Shown: in pieces, positions 29,236-37,648 of the stretch
Numbering within the stretch: the stretch's first letter is position 1
Layout of the letters: every line of letters begins with the position of its first letter
Assembly (NCBI RefSeq): GCF_025452235.1
Contig: NZ_CP104965.1
Location: 1,488,001-1,552,000 of the forward strand
DNA: 64,000 nt
DNA from: Devosia neptuniae
GTDB lineage: Bacteria; Pseudomonadota; Alphaproteobacteria; Rhizobiales; Devosiaceae
Direction of reading: 5' to 3'
Position numbers and translations under genes: made by a program
The notes under the pieces: model-generated
Databases searched by the model: none
Told to the model about the DNA's origin: nothing
Seen by the model: only the letters and a program-made list of their open reading frames with translations

Positions 29236-30364
29236 TGCTCGTCTCCTCTTGGCTGCCTACCAGCACGAGATTGTCGCGATGCACAAGGGCGGCGCGATTG
29301 CCGGCGCCCAGAATTTCGACCACGGCATCGCTGCGTTTGCCCATGACAAGGCGGGCTTCGTCACTGTCGAGACCGGCAAGGCCCCGGGCGATTTCCGTGC
29401 CGTCGGGATTGGTCACGGCGATGGTGTCGCCGCGCTCGAAATCGCCGGAAACCTTGGTGACGCCGATGGGCAGCAGGGATTTGCCGGTCAGCAGGGCTTT
29501 GGCCGCGCCAGCATCGACCTGGAGCGTGCCTGCGACGGCCAGCGTGCCCATGATCCAGCGCTTGCGGGCCTGCGCCCGGCTGCGGGCGGGATGGAACAGG
29601 GTATGGCGGGCGCCTTCGGTCAGGGCCTTGAGCGGATGGGCTTCGGTGCCCTTGGCGATGATCATGGCCGTGCCGGCATGGGTCGCGATCTTGCCAGCCT
29701 CGACCTTGGTGGTCATGCCGCCGCGCGAGAGATGGCTTGCCGCGCCCCCGGCCATGGCTTCGATACTGGGGGTGATGGCGGGGACTTCGGACAGGTGAAT
29801 GGCCGAAGGGTCCTTGGCGGGCGGGGCGGTATAGAGCCCATCGATATCGGAGAGCAGGATGAGGCAATCGGCCTCGATCATGGTGGCGACGCGGGCCGAG
29901 AGACGATCATTGTCGCCATAGCGGATCTCGGCGGTGGCGACGCTGTCATTCTCATTGATGATCGGCACGGCGCCCAGACCCAAAAGGGTGGCAATCGTGG
30001 TGCGGGCATTGAGATAGTAGCGCCGCTCCTCGGTGATATTGGGGGTGATCAGGATCTGCCCGGTGACGATGCCGTGGCGGCCCAGCGCCTCGGCCCAGGC
30101 TTGGCTGAGGGCAATCTGGCCGGCGCTGGCGGCGGCCTGGCTTTGTTCGAGCGTCAGGGTCAGTGCGTCGAGGCCCAAGCGGCCCCGGCCCAGCGCAATG
30201 GCGCCGGAGGAGACGATGACGACTTCGCTTCCCTGGGCCTTGAGGGCCGCAATATCGGCGGCCAGATCGGCGAGCCAGGCGGCACGAAGCCTGCCCTGCT
30301 TGTCGACAAGCAGGGCCGAGCCGATCTTGATGGTCAGGCGCTTATAGGGCGCTAGGGCGTTCAT
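29222..30364 (-). CDS. proB: Glutamate 5-kinase
   Basis: A 380-residue enzyme that phosphorylates glutamate in the first step of proline synthesis. The amino-acid kinase domain (about 1-260) shows [42 protein letters not shown] and [12 protein letters not shown]-terminal PUA domain (about 280-365) is present, as in the full-length bacterial form, which is normally inhibited by proline. The gene lies downstream of obgE, separated by a palindromic repeat element, and overlaps proA. Confidence 0.97.
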   Translation of the reverse strand: MNALAPYKRLTIKIGSALLVDKQGRLRAAWLADLAADIAALKAQGSEVVIVSSGAIALGRGRLGLDALTLTLEQSQAAASAGQIALSQAWAEALGRHGIVTGQILITPNITEERRYYLNARTTIATLLGLGAVPIINENDSVATAEIRYGDNDRLSARVATMIEADCLILLSDIDGLYTAPPAKDPSAIHLSEVPAITPSIEAMAGGAASHLSRGGMTTKVEAGKIATHAGTAMIIAKGTEAHPLKALTEGARHTLFHPARSRAQARKRWIMGTLAVAGTLQVDAGAAKALLTGKSLLPIGVTKVSGDFERGDTIAVTNPDGTEIARGLAGLDSDEARLVMGKRSDAVVEILGAGNRAALVHRDNLVLVGSQEETSSERA

Positions 30365-30390
30365 TTCGCAACAAACTCGATCTGCTTACG

Positions 30391-30498
30391 TCTCCCGTTG
30401 GGGGAGAGGGAGCCTCTTCTAGATGCGACGTGGAGGGAAGGCCCCCTTACCCGGCGCTGCGCGCCGACCTCTCCCCAAAGGGAGAGGTGAAGAGGGCC
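30391..30498. repeat. Nested palindromic intergenic element between obgE and proB
   Basis: The 147-bp gap holds several inverted repeats. TCTCCC/GGGAGA is at 30391-30407 and the perfect 9-bp ACCTCTCCC/GGGAGAGGT is at 30467-30488. An outer pair, GCCTCTTC at 30412-30419 and GAAGAGGGC at 30489-30497, nearly encloses the second. The CCCGGCGCTGCGCGCCGACCT core resembles a dispersed intergenic element common in Hyphomicrobiales. It could act as an RNA structure between obgE and proBA. Confidence 0.6.
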
Positions 30499-30511
30499 TG
30501 CCCAATGAGCA

Positions 30512-31555
30512 TTACGGAACCCAATTGGGTTCGATCTTGCGGCGGGCGGCTTCGACCTTGGCGGCTTTTTCGGCGTCGAGAACCCCGACAATATCGTAGA
30601 GGACCTGATCGACACCCTTGCCGGTGACGCCCGAGACCAGCAGCACATCGGCCTTGCTGGCCTTTTTCAGAACCTTCACCTTTTCCTTGAGCTCGTCAGG
30701 ATCGATGGCATCGATCTTGTTGAGCACAACCAGTTCGGGCTTTTCGCCCAGGCGCTCGTCATAGGCGGTCAGCTCGCCGCGAATGGTCTTGTAGGCGCCC
30801 TTGATATCGTCCTGGGTGCCATCGATGAGATGGATCAGCACACCGCAGCGCTCGACATGGCCCAGGAACCGGTCGCCAATGCCGGCGCCTTCGCTGGCGC
30901 CCTCGATCAGGCCGGGCAGGTCGGCCAACACGAAATCGCGCTCGCCGATCGAAACCACGCCCAGATTGGGATGGAGTGTGGTGAAGGGATAGCCGGCAAT
31001 CTTGGGCTTGGCGGCCGAAACGGCGGCGAGGAATGTCGATTTGCCGGCATTGGGCAGGCCGACCAGACCCGCGTCAGCGATCAGCTTGAGGCGCAGCCAG
31101 ATCCATTTTTCGACGCCCACCTGGCCTGGATTGGCATGGCGGGGGGCCTGATTGGAGCTGGTCTTGAAATGGGCATTGCCGAAGCCGCCATTGCCGCCCG
31201 AAAGCAGCACGATGCGCTGGCCGACTTCGGTCAGATCGGCAATCAGAGTCTCATTGTCGTCTTCAAAGACCTGGGTGCCGACGGGAACGCGCAGAATGGT
31301 ATGTTCGCCATCGGCGCCGGTGCGGTTCTTGCCCATGCCATGGGTGCCGGTGCTGGCCTTGAAATGCTGCTGATAGCGATAGTCGATCAGGGTATTGAGC
31401 CCATCGACGCATTCGACCACGACGTCGCCGCCGCGTCCGCCATTGCCGCCATTGGGGCCGCCGAATTCGACAAACTTTTCGCGCAGGAACGACACGGAGC
31501 CGGCCCCGCCATCGCCGGAGCGCACAAAGATCTTGGCCTGATCGAGGAATTTCAT
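30512..31555 (-). CDS. obgE: GTPase ObgE/CgtA
   Basis: A 347-residue essential GTPase of 50S ribosome assembly and stress control. The glycine-rich Obg fold spans 1-158 ([34 protein letters not shown]). The G domain has the P-loop GLPNAGKST near residues 165-175, the [16 protein letters not shown]3 region and VLNKIDAI for guanine binding. The C-terminal tail is short. The ATG at 31555 overlaps the stop of the preceding GNAT gene (ATGA). A long in-frame N-terminal extension to 31813 is only read-through of that gene in another frame. Confidence 0.96.
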   Translation of the reverse strand: MKFLDQAKIFVRSGDGGAGSVSFLREKFVEFGGPNGGNGGRGGDVVVECVDGLNTLIDYRYQQHFKASTGTHGMGKNRTGADGEHTILRVPVGTQVFEDDNETLIADLTEVGQRIVLLSGGNGGFGNAHFKTSSNQAPRHANPGQVGVEKWIWLRLKLIADAGLVGLPNAGKSTFLAAVSAAKPKIAGYPFTTLHPNLGVVSIGERDFVLADLPGLIEGASEGAGIGDRFLGHVERCGVLIHLIDGTQDDIKGAYKTIRGELTAYDERLGEKPELVVLNKIDAIDPDELKEKVKVLKKASKADVLLVSGVTGKGVDQVLYDIVGVLDAEKAAKVEAARRKIEPNWVP

Positions 31556-32088
31556 GGTGTACGGGCCTTCCAGACGCTCTGCGTCAATTCTGTGTCGATA
31601 TGCTCTACCTCGGCGCCGCGCGCAAGGCAGAGCAGGCTTGAGCGGCCGGTTTCGGTAAATCCAAGCTTGTGCTGGACTGCCAAAGAGGCCGCATTGAAAT
31701 AGAAAACGCCCGAATAAATCACGGGTGCATTGGTGGTGGCGAAAAACCAGTCGAGACTGGCTGTTGCCGCTTCGGTCATGATGCCGCGGTTCCAGAAGGG
31801 CCGGCCCAGCCAATAGCCAAATATAGGTCCCTTGGGGCCGCGATGAAACCCGACATGGCCGGCAAAACCTTCGCCAGGCAATTCGATGGTGAAATTGGTT
31901 TCCCCGACCGGCAGATTGGGCGTGCGGGTGCGCAGCCAGGCCCTGGCATCGGACAGGCGATAGGGAAAGGGCACGCGCGCCAGATTGCCTGCCACGTCGA
32001 AATCGTTGAGATAGCGCGCAATATCTTCGGCGTCGCCCATTTCGGGTTGGCGCAGCACGAAGCGCGATGAATAAAGCCGCGGAATCAT
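31552..32088 (-). CDS. GNAT N-acetyltransferase (RimJ/RimL type), fourth of four in tandem
   Basis: A 178-residue acetyltransferase of the RimJ/RimL branch. It begins [28 protein letters not shown], then has the acetyl-CoA binding region [25 protein letters not shown] and the C-terminal [17 protein letters not shown] segment ([13 protein letters not shown]). The substrate is unknown; RimJ/RimL enzymes acetylate protein N-termini, and many relatives act on small molecules. ATGA overlaps link it to the GNAT upstream and to obgE downstream, so all should be translated from one message. Confidence 0.9.
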   Translation of the reverse strand: MIPRLYSSRFVLRQPEMGDAEDIARYLNDFDVAGNLARVPFPYRLSDARAWLRTRTPNLPVGETNFTIELPGEGFAGHVGFHRGPKGPIFGYWLGRPFWNRGIMTEAATASLDWFFATTNAPVIYSGVFYFNAASLAVQHKLGFTETGRSSLLCLARGAEVEHIDTELTQSVWKARTP

Positions 32089-32612
32089 GGCGCCCTCCAG
32101 GCCATGATCAGCAGGGGCTTGCCGCGATGGCGCTCGACCACGCTATGGGTGTGCTCGACGATGGTGAAGCCGGCTTTTTGCAGCACGCGGATCGAGGCGG
32201 CATTGCTCTCCAACACTCGTGCATTGATCTCGGCAATGCCTGACGCGCTCGCGGCCTGCACAAGACCGGTCGCTGCCTCAGGGGCATAGCCCTTGCCCCA
32301 ATAGGGTTGGCCCAGCCAATAACCCAGCTCCGGCGCTTTACCTTGGGCGAATTTGAGGCTGACCACGCCCATCAGGCGGTCATCACCATTGGCAATGGCA
32401 TAGGCGCGCGGCGTATCGGCATCCCCGATCGTGGCGAGGAAAGCGCGGCCGTCATCCTCGGAATAGGGAAAGGGCATGACGGCGGTCGGCTCGACGACCT
32501 GCCAATTATTGGCCAGCGCCACCAGATCGGCGAGATCGGTGATGGCCGGGGCGCGCAAAGTCAGCCGCTCGGTGCGGATGAGGTCGGGCAGGGCGCTGCG
32601 CATTGCGGTCAT
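32085..32612 (-). CDS. GNAT N-acetyltransferase (RimJ/RimL type), third of four in tandem
   Basis: A 175-residue acetyltransferase. The N-terminal [23 protein letters not shown] motif, the acetyl-CoA motif [22 protein letters not shown] and [14 protein letters not shown] at the C-terminus are typical RimJ/RimL signatures. Overlaps of 4 bp (ATGA) join it to the genes on either side. It differs clearly from its neighbours in sequence, so the cluster does not look like a very recent duplication. Confidence 0.9.
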   Translation of the reverse strand: MTAMRSALPDLIRTERLTLRAPAITDLADLVALANNWQVVEPTAVMPFPYSEDDGRAFLATIGDADTPRAYAIANGDDRLMGVVSLKFAQGKAPELGYWLGQPYWGKGYAPEAATGLVQAASASGIAEINARVLESNAASIRVLQKAGFTIVEHTHSVVERHRGKPLLIMAWRAP

Positions 32613-33142
32613 GACGCAAACTCCAACTCAACCAGGGCCATGCGCTCGCCCTTGAGCGTGCCGTCGGAGTCGAGACCTTCCCCGGTTTGGACAAAGCCGG
32701 CTTTCGCCAGGACCCTGCGTGAGCCGGCATTGTCGAGCAGAGCGCGTGAGCGCAAGGCGGGCACCAGACCCGTCGCCTTGGCCGCGGCCACAACGGCAAG
32801 GGCGGCTTCGGTGGCATAGCCTTGCCCCCAGAATGGTTCACCCAGCCAATAGCCAAGCTCGGGCAATCTGTCGGGCAGCAGATGCAGGCCAATCGTGCCG
32901 ATATAGGCGCCCTCGCGCAGGATGGACCAGGCGAATTCTTCGGGGCCGCGGGCAATGGTCTCGACGAAAAAGCGGCCATGGCTTTCGTCATAGGGATGGG
33001 GCAGGCGCGATAGAACCTGATAGATGCGCTCGTTGTTGGCCAGCACGGCCATTTCGGGCACATGGGCCAGGACGGGCGTAGTCAGCAACAGACGATCGGT
33101 TGCGATCGTTGCGGGCAAAGCCTGCTTAAACTTGTCCATCAT
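32609..33142 (-). CDS. GNAT N-acetyltransferase (RimJ/RimL type), second of four in tandem
   Basis: A 177-residue acetyltransferase with ATDRLLLTTPVLAHVPEMAVL at the N-terminus and the acetyl-CoA motif ELGYWLGEPFWGQGYATEAALAVV. NAGSRRVLAKAGFVQTG near the C-terminus is typical. The start at 33142 (two adjacent Met codons) has a GGGGGGAAG box. The longer in-frame reading to 33508 is antisense-like read-through of the previous gene. ATGA overlaps are present on both sides. Confidence 0.88.
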   Translation of the reverse strand: MMDKFKQALPATIATDRLLLTTPVLAHVPEMAVLANNERIYQVLSRLPHPYDESHGRFFVETIARGPEEFAWSILREGAYIGTIGLHLLPDRLPELGYWLGEPFWGQGYATEAALAVVAAAKATGLVPALRSRALLDNAGSRRVLAKAGFVQTGEGLDSDGTLKGERMALVELEFAS

Positions 33143-33654
33143 CGCTTCCCCCCAGTCCAGGCCTGCCGTGTCAGCTGTGTTACCACGTGATCCACATCGC
33201 GCTGCAGGGTCTGGGAAAATCGTGGTTCGGTGCCGGTGGGCACAAAGCCCAGCTTTTTCTGCACGCTGAGTGAGGCAGCATTGTTGTGATGGGCGCTGGA
33301 GGTGACGGCCTGCGCGTCGGTGCCGGCAAAGTGCCAGTCGAGCAGGGCTCGCGCGGCTTCGGTGCCATAGCCGCGATTCCAATGCGGGCGGGCAATCCAG
33401 AAGCCGAGTTCGCCGACCAGCGAGACGCAGCCGATCAGGCCCTTGCCGGGCAATTCGATGATCAGCGTGGAGCGCTCGGGGGTGGCCGGTTCGGTCCGGC
33501 GCAGCCAATCGATCGCCATGCCCAAAGTATAGGGATAGGGCACGGGGGTGAGGAAGCGGGCCACGTCATATTCGCCCACGCCCAGGGCATAGCAGGGCGC
33601 ATCGGCAAGACTTGGCTCGCGCAGGATCAACCGTTCGGTTGCAATGGGCGTCAT
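33139..33654 (-). CDS. GNAT N-acetyltransferase (RimJ/RimL type), first of four in tandem
   Basis: A 171-residue acetyltransferase beginning TPIATERLILREPSLADAPCYA, with the acetyl-CoA motif ELGFWIARPHWNRGYGTEAARALLDW and NAASLSVQKKLGFVPTG. I chose the ATG at 33654, where the conserved domain starts. The reading extends in frame to 33822, but that part crosses the rpmA terminator and is not conserved-looking. The start overlaps a tiny basic reading frame by ATGA. The gene begins the GNAT-obgE chain downstream of rpmA. Confidence 0.87.
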   Translation of the reverse strand: MTPIATERLILREPSLADAPCYALGVGEYDVARFLTPVPYPYTLGMAIDWLRRTEPATPERSTLIIELPGKGLIGCVSLVGELGFWIARPHWNRGYGTEAARALLDWHFAGTDAQAVTSSAHHNNAASLSVQKKLGFVPTGTEPRFSQTLQRDVDHVVTQLTRQAWTGGKR

Positions 33655-33746
33655 CTCGCACCGTCCCGACACAAGAGGCCAATGCCACGGGCAGCTTTGC
33701 GGGCTCGTACGGCGACGGAAACGGCTTGGGTGCGGGTGGCGTGCAT
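33651..33746 (-). CDS. Possible 31-residue basic leader peptide upstream of the GNAT cluster
   Basis: A short frame of 31 codons runs from an ATG at 33746 to a TGA that overlaps the first GNAT start in an ATGA junction, the same arrangement as every later junction in the chain. The peptide is Arg-rich (seven Arg). It lacks a strong ribosome binding site and no homology can be claimed, so it may be chance. It could couple translation into the GNAT genes. Confidence 0.3.
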   Translation of the reverse strand: MHATRTQAVSVAVRARKAARGIGLLCRDGAR

Positions 33747-33760
33747 TTTGGTGCTCTCTG

Positions 33761-33799
33761 ATGGAAACGAAAAGGGGAACCGGCGCACCGGTTCCCCTT
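33761..33799 (-). terminator. Rho-independent terminator of rplU-rpmA
   Basis: A perfect 12-bp stem, AAGGGGAACCGG (33772-33783) and CCGGTTCCCCTT (33788-33799), has a 4-nt loop. On the minus strand the stem is followed by a TTTCGTTTCC tract. It lies about 70 bp after rpmA and separates the ribosomal protein genes from the GNAT-obgE genes. Confidence 0.85.
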
Positions 33800-33867
33800 G
33801 AAACTTCGCTCGTCAGGAACACGAGCCGGGGAACTGGTCACCGGCTGGGTTCACAAGACCTGCCGGA

Positions 33868-34134
33868 TTATTCGGCGGCCTCTGCCGGCTCGACGGAGAC
33901 GAAAACTTGCGATTTCGCACGGGTGCGGAACGCAACCTTGCCGTCGACCAGTGCATAGATGGTGTGGTCCTTGCCCAGGCCAACGCCGGTGCCGGGATGC
34001 CACTTGGTGCCGCGCTGACGGATCAGGATGTTGCCAGCGATCACGTCTTCGCCGCCAAACTTCTTGACGCCAAGACGACGGCCAGCGGTATCACGACCGT
34101 TGCGGGATGAACCGCCTGCTTTTTTGTGTGCCAT
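33868..34134 (-). CDS. rpmA: 50S ribosomal protein L27
   Basis: An 88-residue L27, located near the peptidyl-transferase centre. The N-terminus [20 protein letters not shown] and the block [22 protein letters not shown] are diagnostic. There is no N-terminal extension needing protease removal, unlike in Firmicutes. The C-terminus ends in an acidic EPAEAAE tail. It follows rplU by 12 nt and is closed by the terminator at 33761-33799. Confidence 0.98.
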   Translation of the reverse strand: MAHKKAGGSSRNGRDTAGRRLGVKKFGGEDVIAGNILIRQRGTKWHPGTGVGLGKDHTIYALVDGKVAFRTRAKSQVFVSVEPAEAAE

Positions 34135-34146
34135 GGTGAGGTATCC

Positions 34147-34887
34147 TTACTTCGTCTTGTCTTCGGCCTTGTCGGCCACGGCTTCCTGGTCGATCTTGGC
34201 GCGCGGGGGCTTGCCGGCAACCAGATCCTTGGCCTGGGCAACCCATTCGTCGCGCTCGATGCGGCCGTGGAATTCCAGCTCTTCGTCGAACTTGGCGACG
34301 TCGGCCTTCTTCCAGGCAGCGATCTGGGTGAGGCTGGTGATGCCAGCGGCATTCAGCTTCTTTTCCAGCGCGGGGCCCACGCCACCAATCAGCTTGATGT
34401 CGTCGGTGAAATCGGCGGCAGGCTTGGCTGCCTTCTTGGCGGCCGGTGCCTTGGCTTCGGCTTCAGCCTTGGGAGCCGCGGCCTTGGGGGCTGCAATCTT
34501 GGCGGCGGCCTTGACCGGCTTTTCGGCAGCGACGCTATCGGTCTTGGCAGCGACACCGGCAGCCTTGATGGTCGGCTTGGCGCCGCCGGTCAGGATTTCG
34601 GTGATGCGCACGGTCGAGAGCAGCTGGCGGTGGCCATTGCGGCGGCGGTAATTGTGGCGACGGTTCTTCTTGAAGATGATGACCGTCTTCTGCTTGCGGG
34701 TTTCAAGCAGTTCGGCAGCGACAAGCGCGCCTTCGATCAGGGGAGCACCGACTTGCCCATCAATCATCAGGACCTGGTCGAAGGTCACGATGGTGCCGGC
34801 TTCGGCGTCGAGCTTTTCAATCTTGAGAACGTCGTTGGCGGCAACCTTGTACTGCTTGCCACCGGTTTTGATCACGGCAAAAGTCAT
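34147..34887 (-). CDS. rplU: 50S ribosomal protein L21 with a long C-terminal extension
   Basis: A 246-residue protein, more than twice the usual length of about 103. Residues 1-102 are a normal L21 ([15 protein letters not shown] to the RNA-binding [15 protein letters not shown]). An Ala/Lys-rich linker follows (about 105-160). The C-terminal domain (about 163-225), with [18 protein letters not shown], is a helix-hairpin-helix-like fold of the kind also appended to other alphaproteobacterial proteins such as NuoE. Such extended L21 proteins occur in Hyphomicrobiales; the role of the tail is not known to me. A promoter lies about 180 bp upstream. Confidence 0.95.
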   Translation of the reverse strand: MTFAVIKTGGKQYKVAANDVLKIEKLDAEAGTIVTFDQVLMIDGQVGAPLIEGALVAAELLETRKQKTVIIFKKNRRHNYRRRNGHRQLLSTVRITEILTGGAKPTIKAAGVAAKTDSVAAEKPVKAAAKIAAPKAAAPKAEAEAKAPAAKKAAKPAADFTDDIKLIGGVGPALEKKLNAAGITSLTQIAAWKKADVAKFDEELEFHGRIERDEWVAQAKDLVAGKPPRAKIDQEAVADKAEDKTK

Positions 34888-35065
34888 TATTCAACCAGGA
34901 GCGTCAAACGCCTGGTCCCTTTCTGTCGCGCTTTGCGGCGCCGCAGGGAAAGCCTTGTCCTGCGGACTTCAAACTGGGCCGGCAGTAAAACCGGCAGGCA
35001 GCCTCAAGCAGCGTTTTTCAATAAAGAGAGGCGCGCCAGACGAGCCGGCACGCATTCCGGGGGCG

Positions 35066-35094
35066 CTTATCGGGGCAAAAGCCCCAAGAGTCAA
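35066..35094 (-). promoter_or_regulatory. Candidate sigma-70 promoter of rplU-rpmA
   Basis: On the minus strand TTGACT (35094-35089), a 17-bp spacer and GATAAG (35071-35066) lie in the gap between the hydrolase stop and rplU. The spacer contains a GGGGCTTTTGCCCC palindrome. A leader of about 170 nt with small hairpins would precede rplU, leaving room for autogenous control. Confidence 0.6.
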
Positions 35095-35100
35095 GGCTTG

Positions 35101-35871
35101 TCAGGCAGTTTTGGCGTACCAGTCGCGGCGGCGGACCTCCACGCCCTCGGCGGTGACGCCGGCCTCGAAGGCGTCGAGGTCGCTGTCATTGTAGTGATAG
35201 GGATAGACGATGGAAGGCTTGAAGGCGTTTACCGCCTCGGCGGCCTGGTCCACCGTCATCGTATAGGGCAGGTTCATGGGCAGGAATGCCACGGCAATGC
35301 CGGACAGCGCCAGCATTTCGGGGGTGGGCTCGGTATCGCCGGCGACGTAGACGAGCTTGTCGCCGAAGGTCAGCAGGTAGCCATTGCCGACGCCCACGGG
35401 GTGATAATTCATCCGCTCGGCCGTGGTGTTATGGGCGGGGATGGCCTTGAGCGGCAGGCCGGCGAAAGTGGTTTCCGCGCCATTGGCGATGGGGGTGGCA
35501 TTGGCCTTGAGCGCCTCGGGGAGTTTGTCGAAGACGTCCTGATTGGTGAGCAGCGGCACGTCTTTGGCGATGGCTTCGAGCGTGGGCACGTCGAAATGAT
35601 CGCCATGGCCGTGGGTGATCAATATGGCGGTGGGGGCGGGCAGGCCTTCATAGCGGGCGGCGCCGCCGACGGGGTCGACATAGATCGCCTGGTCGCCATG
35701 GACCAGCACCAGGCTGGCGTGGTCCACCGGGTGGATGACCAGATCGCCCGCGCTGGTCTGGATGGTGTCGCCGTTCATGCCTGCTCCATTGTCTTGCGCG
35801 AAAGCCGTAGTCACGCCCCAGGGCATGAGCGGCAAGATTGCCATGCCGGCAACCAGATCACGACGCTTCAT
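35101..35871 (-). CDS. Exported metallo-beta-lactamase-fold hydrolase
   Basis: A 256-residue MBL-fold metal-dependent hydrolase. The N-terminus KRRDLVAGMAILPLMPWG, then TTAFAQD, looks like a twin-arginine signal, which implies export after folding. The metal-binding motif THGHGDHFD is intact, and further ligands lie in AHNTTA, VAGDTEPTPEM and YPYHYND. The overall pattern resembles the UlaG-like/UPF0173 group of simple MBL hydrolases, whose substrates vary. The ATG at 35871 has GGAG 7 nt upstream. An in-frame ATG at 35883 is possible. It is monocistronic. Confidence 0.87.
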   Translation of the reverse strand: MKRRDLVAGMAILPLMPWGVTTAFAQDNGAGMNGDTIQTSAGDLVIHPVDHASLVLVHGDQAIYVDPVGGAARYEGLPAPTAILITHGHGDHFDVPTLEAIAKDVPLLTNQDVFDKLPEALKANATPIANGAETTFAGLPLKAIPAHNTTAERMNYHPVGVGNGYLLTFGDKLVYVAGDTEPTPEMLALSGIAVAFLPMNLPYTMTVDQAAEAVNAFKPSIVYPYHYNDSDLDAFEAGVTAEGVEVRRRDWYAKTA

Positions 35872-35948
35872 CTCGAACTCCATCCTGCTGTTGCTGTTGA
35901 GGCAACGTAAAGCGCGGGCATCGGGTTCGCTAGCCACACAATTGTGAG

Positions 35949-36401
35949 CTAGCTGGCTTTGCCCGGCAGCAAAGCGCTGAGGCGCCTGCGTAAACTTTGC
36001 GCCGTACTGGTCTCGCCGGCAATCACCTGGGGTTTATGGGCGGTGGACCAATGGTGCAGCGACCAGGCGGGTGCGGTGGCGGGAATGGGGATTGCGGGCA
36101 GATAGGCCTGGGCCTGGACGGCGTTTTCGTCCAGCACAATGGTGATGCTCGTGCGGCGATATTCCTCGCCCTCGAAGGCGTCGAGTACGGCCAGGTCGAG
36201 GGAATCGAGGCCGCCAATCAGCAGGCCGGGAGCGGTTGTGCCGGGGCAGGGGACCAGGGCCGGATAGACCCGGCCGGGATAGGCGACGGCCTTGAAATCG
36301 GGGGCGCTGGCGGGGCGTAGAGCGGCGATATCAACCGGGCGGCCGAGCACGGCAGCCAGTACATCGGCGTCCTGCAGGGTTCCATAGACAAACAACGCCA
36401 T
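35949..36401 (-). CDS. Gamma-glutamylcyclotransferase family (AIG2-like) protein
   Basis: A 150-residue protein of the GGCT/AIG2 fold. It starts MALFVYGTLQDADVLAAVLGR, where YGTL is the substrate-binding loop, and contains LDAFEGEEYRR, which carries the expected catalytic Glu. These enzymes release 5-oxoproline from gamma-glutamyl amines or peptides; the exact substrate is not known. I chose the ATG at 36401 because the conserved domain begins there. The longer in-frame reading to 36683 is rejected since it runs antisense through the tRNA-Ser gene. Confidence 0.85.
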   Translation of the reverse strand: MALFVYGTLQDADVLAAVLGRPVDIAALRPASAPDFKAVAYPGRVYPALVPCPGTTAPGLLIGGLDSLDLAVLDAFEGEEYRRTSITIVLDENAVQAQAYLPAIPIPATAPAWSLHHWSTAHKPQVIAGETSTAQSLRRRLSALLPGKAS

Positions 36402-36518
36402 AGTGGGCACGGCCAACCTCATGCACAACCGCGACAAGACTGTTGCGGGCGCCGCTTTGCTATGCCATAAGCCCGCCCGTGTCGACCGGGCGCCCCTTGG
36501 GGCCGCTGACGATCTCGC

Positions 36519-36608
36519 GGAGAGATGGCAGAGTGGTTGAATGCACCGCACTCGAAATGCGGCATGGGGGCAACTCCATCGGGGGTTCGAATCCCTCTCT
36601 CTCCGCCA
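36519..36608 (+). tRNA. tRNA-Ser (anticodon CGA)
   Basis: A class II tRNA of 90 nt with encoded CCA. The acceptor stem GGAGAGA (36519-36525) pairs with TCTCTCC (36598-36604), with discriminator G at 36605 and CCA at 36606-36608. The anticodon stem CCGCA/TGCGG encloses the loop CTCGAAA, giving anticodon CGA (36553-36555), which reads UCG. A long variable arm (ATGGGGGCAACTCCAT region) and the T-loop GGTTCGAATCC are as expected for tRNA-Ser. Confidence 0.97.
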
Positions 36609-36841
36609 TTTCTTCCCACACAGACTGAGCCTACATTCACCCGGAGACGCCCGAGATGGGCTGGGCCAAATCGTGCGGGCCATTGTCCGAACGAGCTATT
36701 TTTCTGGAGTAGCACCAGTCGTCAGGCGCAGGCGTGGCGCAAATGTCACTATTTGAGGTGGGGGTACAGAGGGACACTTTAAAAATGTGGAGCTCTCAGG
36801 GCTTTAGGATTATGCGTCTTGCATTACCTGTTGGGGGAATC

Positions 36842-37486
36842 ATGAAAAATATTGCCATTATTGCTTTTGTTGGCGCGCTTTCGACGTCGACTGCCTTCGC
36901 TGCCGACCTCGGTGTTGTGCAGCAGCCCGCTCCGGCCGCTTACACCTCCGGCGCATTCGACTGGTCCGGCTTCTATGCCGGTGCGAACCTCGGCTATGGT
37001 TGGGCTGAGCTTGAGCAAGGCGGTTTCACGCTCGACGACCTTAATGGCGCTCTGGGCGGCGTTCAGATCGGGTACAACTACGACTTCGGCGGTTTCGTGC
37101 TCGGCCTCGAAGGCGACGTTCAGATTTCGGACGTTAAGTATTCTGAAGAACTTGGCGGGGCGACCAGTGAAATCGGGATCGACTATTTCGGTACGGTCCG
37201 CGCTCGCGCCGGCTTGGCTGTTGATCGGTTCATGCCCTACGTCACAGGCGGTGTCGCTTGGGCGCGGGGTTCGGTCTCCGGTTCCGCTCCGGGCTTTTCG
37301 GTTGAAGTCACGGACAACTTCGTTGGCTGGACTGTCGGTGGCGGCGTTGAATACGCGGTAACCGACAACATTACCGTCAAAGGCGAATATCTCTATGTCG
37401 ACTTCGGCGCTGCCGACTTTGATACGGGCGTTGATATTAACCTGACCTCGCACGTCGTTCGCGCCGGTGTGAACTTCAAGTTCTAG
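36842..37486 (+). CDS. Outer-membrane beta-barrel protein (Omp25/31 porin-like family)
   Basis: A 214-residue protein with a Sec signal peptide (residues 1-20, ending TAFAAD). The mature protein begins with the Hyphomicrobiales pattern FDWSGFYAGANLGYGWA, and alternating beta strands make an eight-stranded barrel. The C-terminal residue is Phe (VNFKF), the usual signal for the BAM complex. The family includes Brucella Omp25/Omp31 and Bartonella hemin-binding proteins. The ATG at 36842 follows GGGGGAATC. No strong promoter was identified in the 233-bp gap from the tRNA. A terminator follows. Confidence 0.92.
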   Translation: MKNIAIIAFVGALSTSTAFAADLGVVQQPAPAAYTSGAFDWSGFYAGANLGYGWAELEQGGFTLDDLNGALGGVQIGYNYDFGGFVLGLEGDVQISDVKYSEELGGATSEIGIDYFGTVRARAGLAVDRFMPYVTGGVAWARGSVSGSAPGFSVEVTDNFVGWTVGGGVEYAVTDNITVKGEYLYVDFGAADFDTGVDINLTSHVVRAGVNFKF

Positions 37487-37513
37487 GCCGCACGCCTACG
37501 TTGCAGCCAAGCG

Positions 37514-37543
37514 GGCCCCGGCATTTGTGCTGGGGCCTTTTTG
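37514..37543 (+). terminator. Rho-independent terminator after the outer-membrane protein gene
   Basis: GGCCCCGGC (37514-37522) pairs with GCTGGGGCC (37529-37537) with one wobble pair around an ATTTGT loop, followed by TTTTT. It lies 28 bp after the stop. Confidence 0.88.
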
Positions 37544-37648
37544 TCACTGACCTCGCCCGCGTTTATTTTCCGAGCGCCCCAAGGATTGCAGCGCGGTTGT
37601 CGTCTCATGGTGGAGATTTCCAGCAACGACAGCAAAAGGGATGGGGCT

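Noticed and set aside
28526..30355. 609-codon plus-strand open frame
   Set aside because: Antisense to proA and proB; low-complexity composition with no motifs.
34126..35910. 594-codon plus-strand open frame
   Set aside because: It runs antisense through rplU and the MBL hydrolase and has no domain pattern; the minus-strand genes there are certain.
36419..36715. Minus-strand reading frame containing GERGIRTPDGVAPMPHFECG
   Set aside because: It is the translation of the antisense strand of tRNA-Ser, a frequent spurious protein in databases. The same applies to the upstream extension of the gamma-glutamylcyclotransferase gene.
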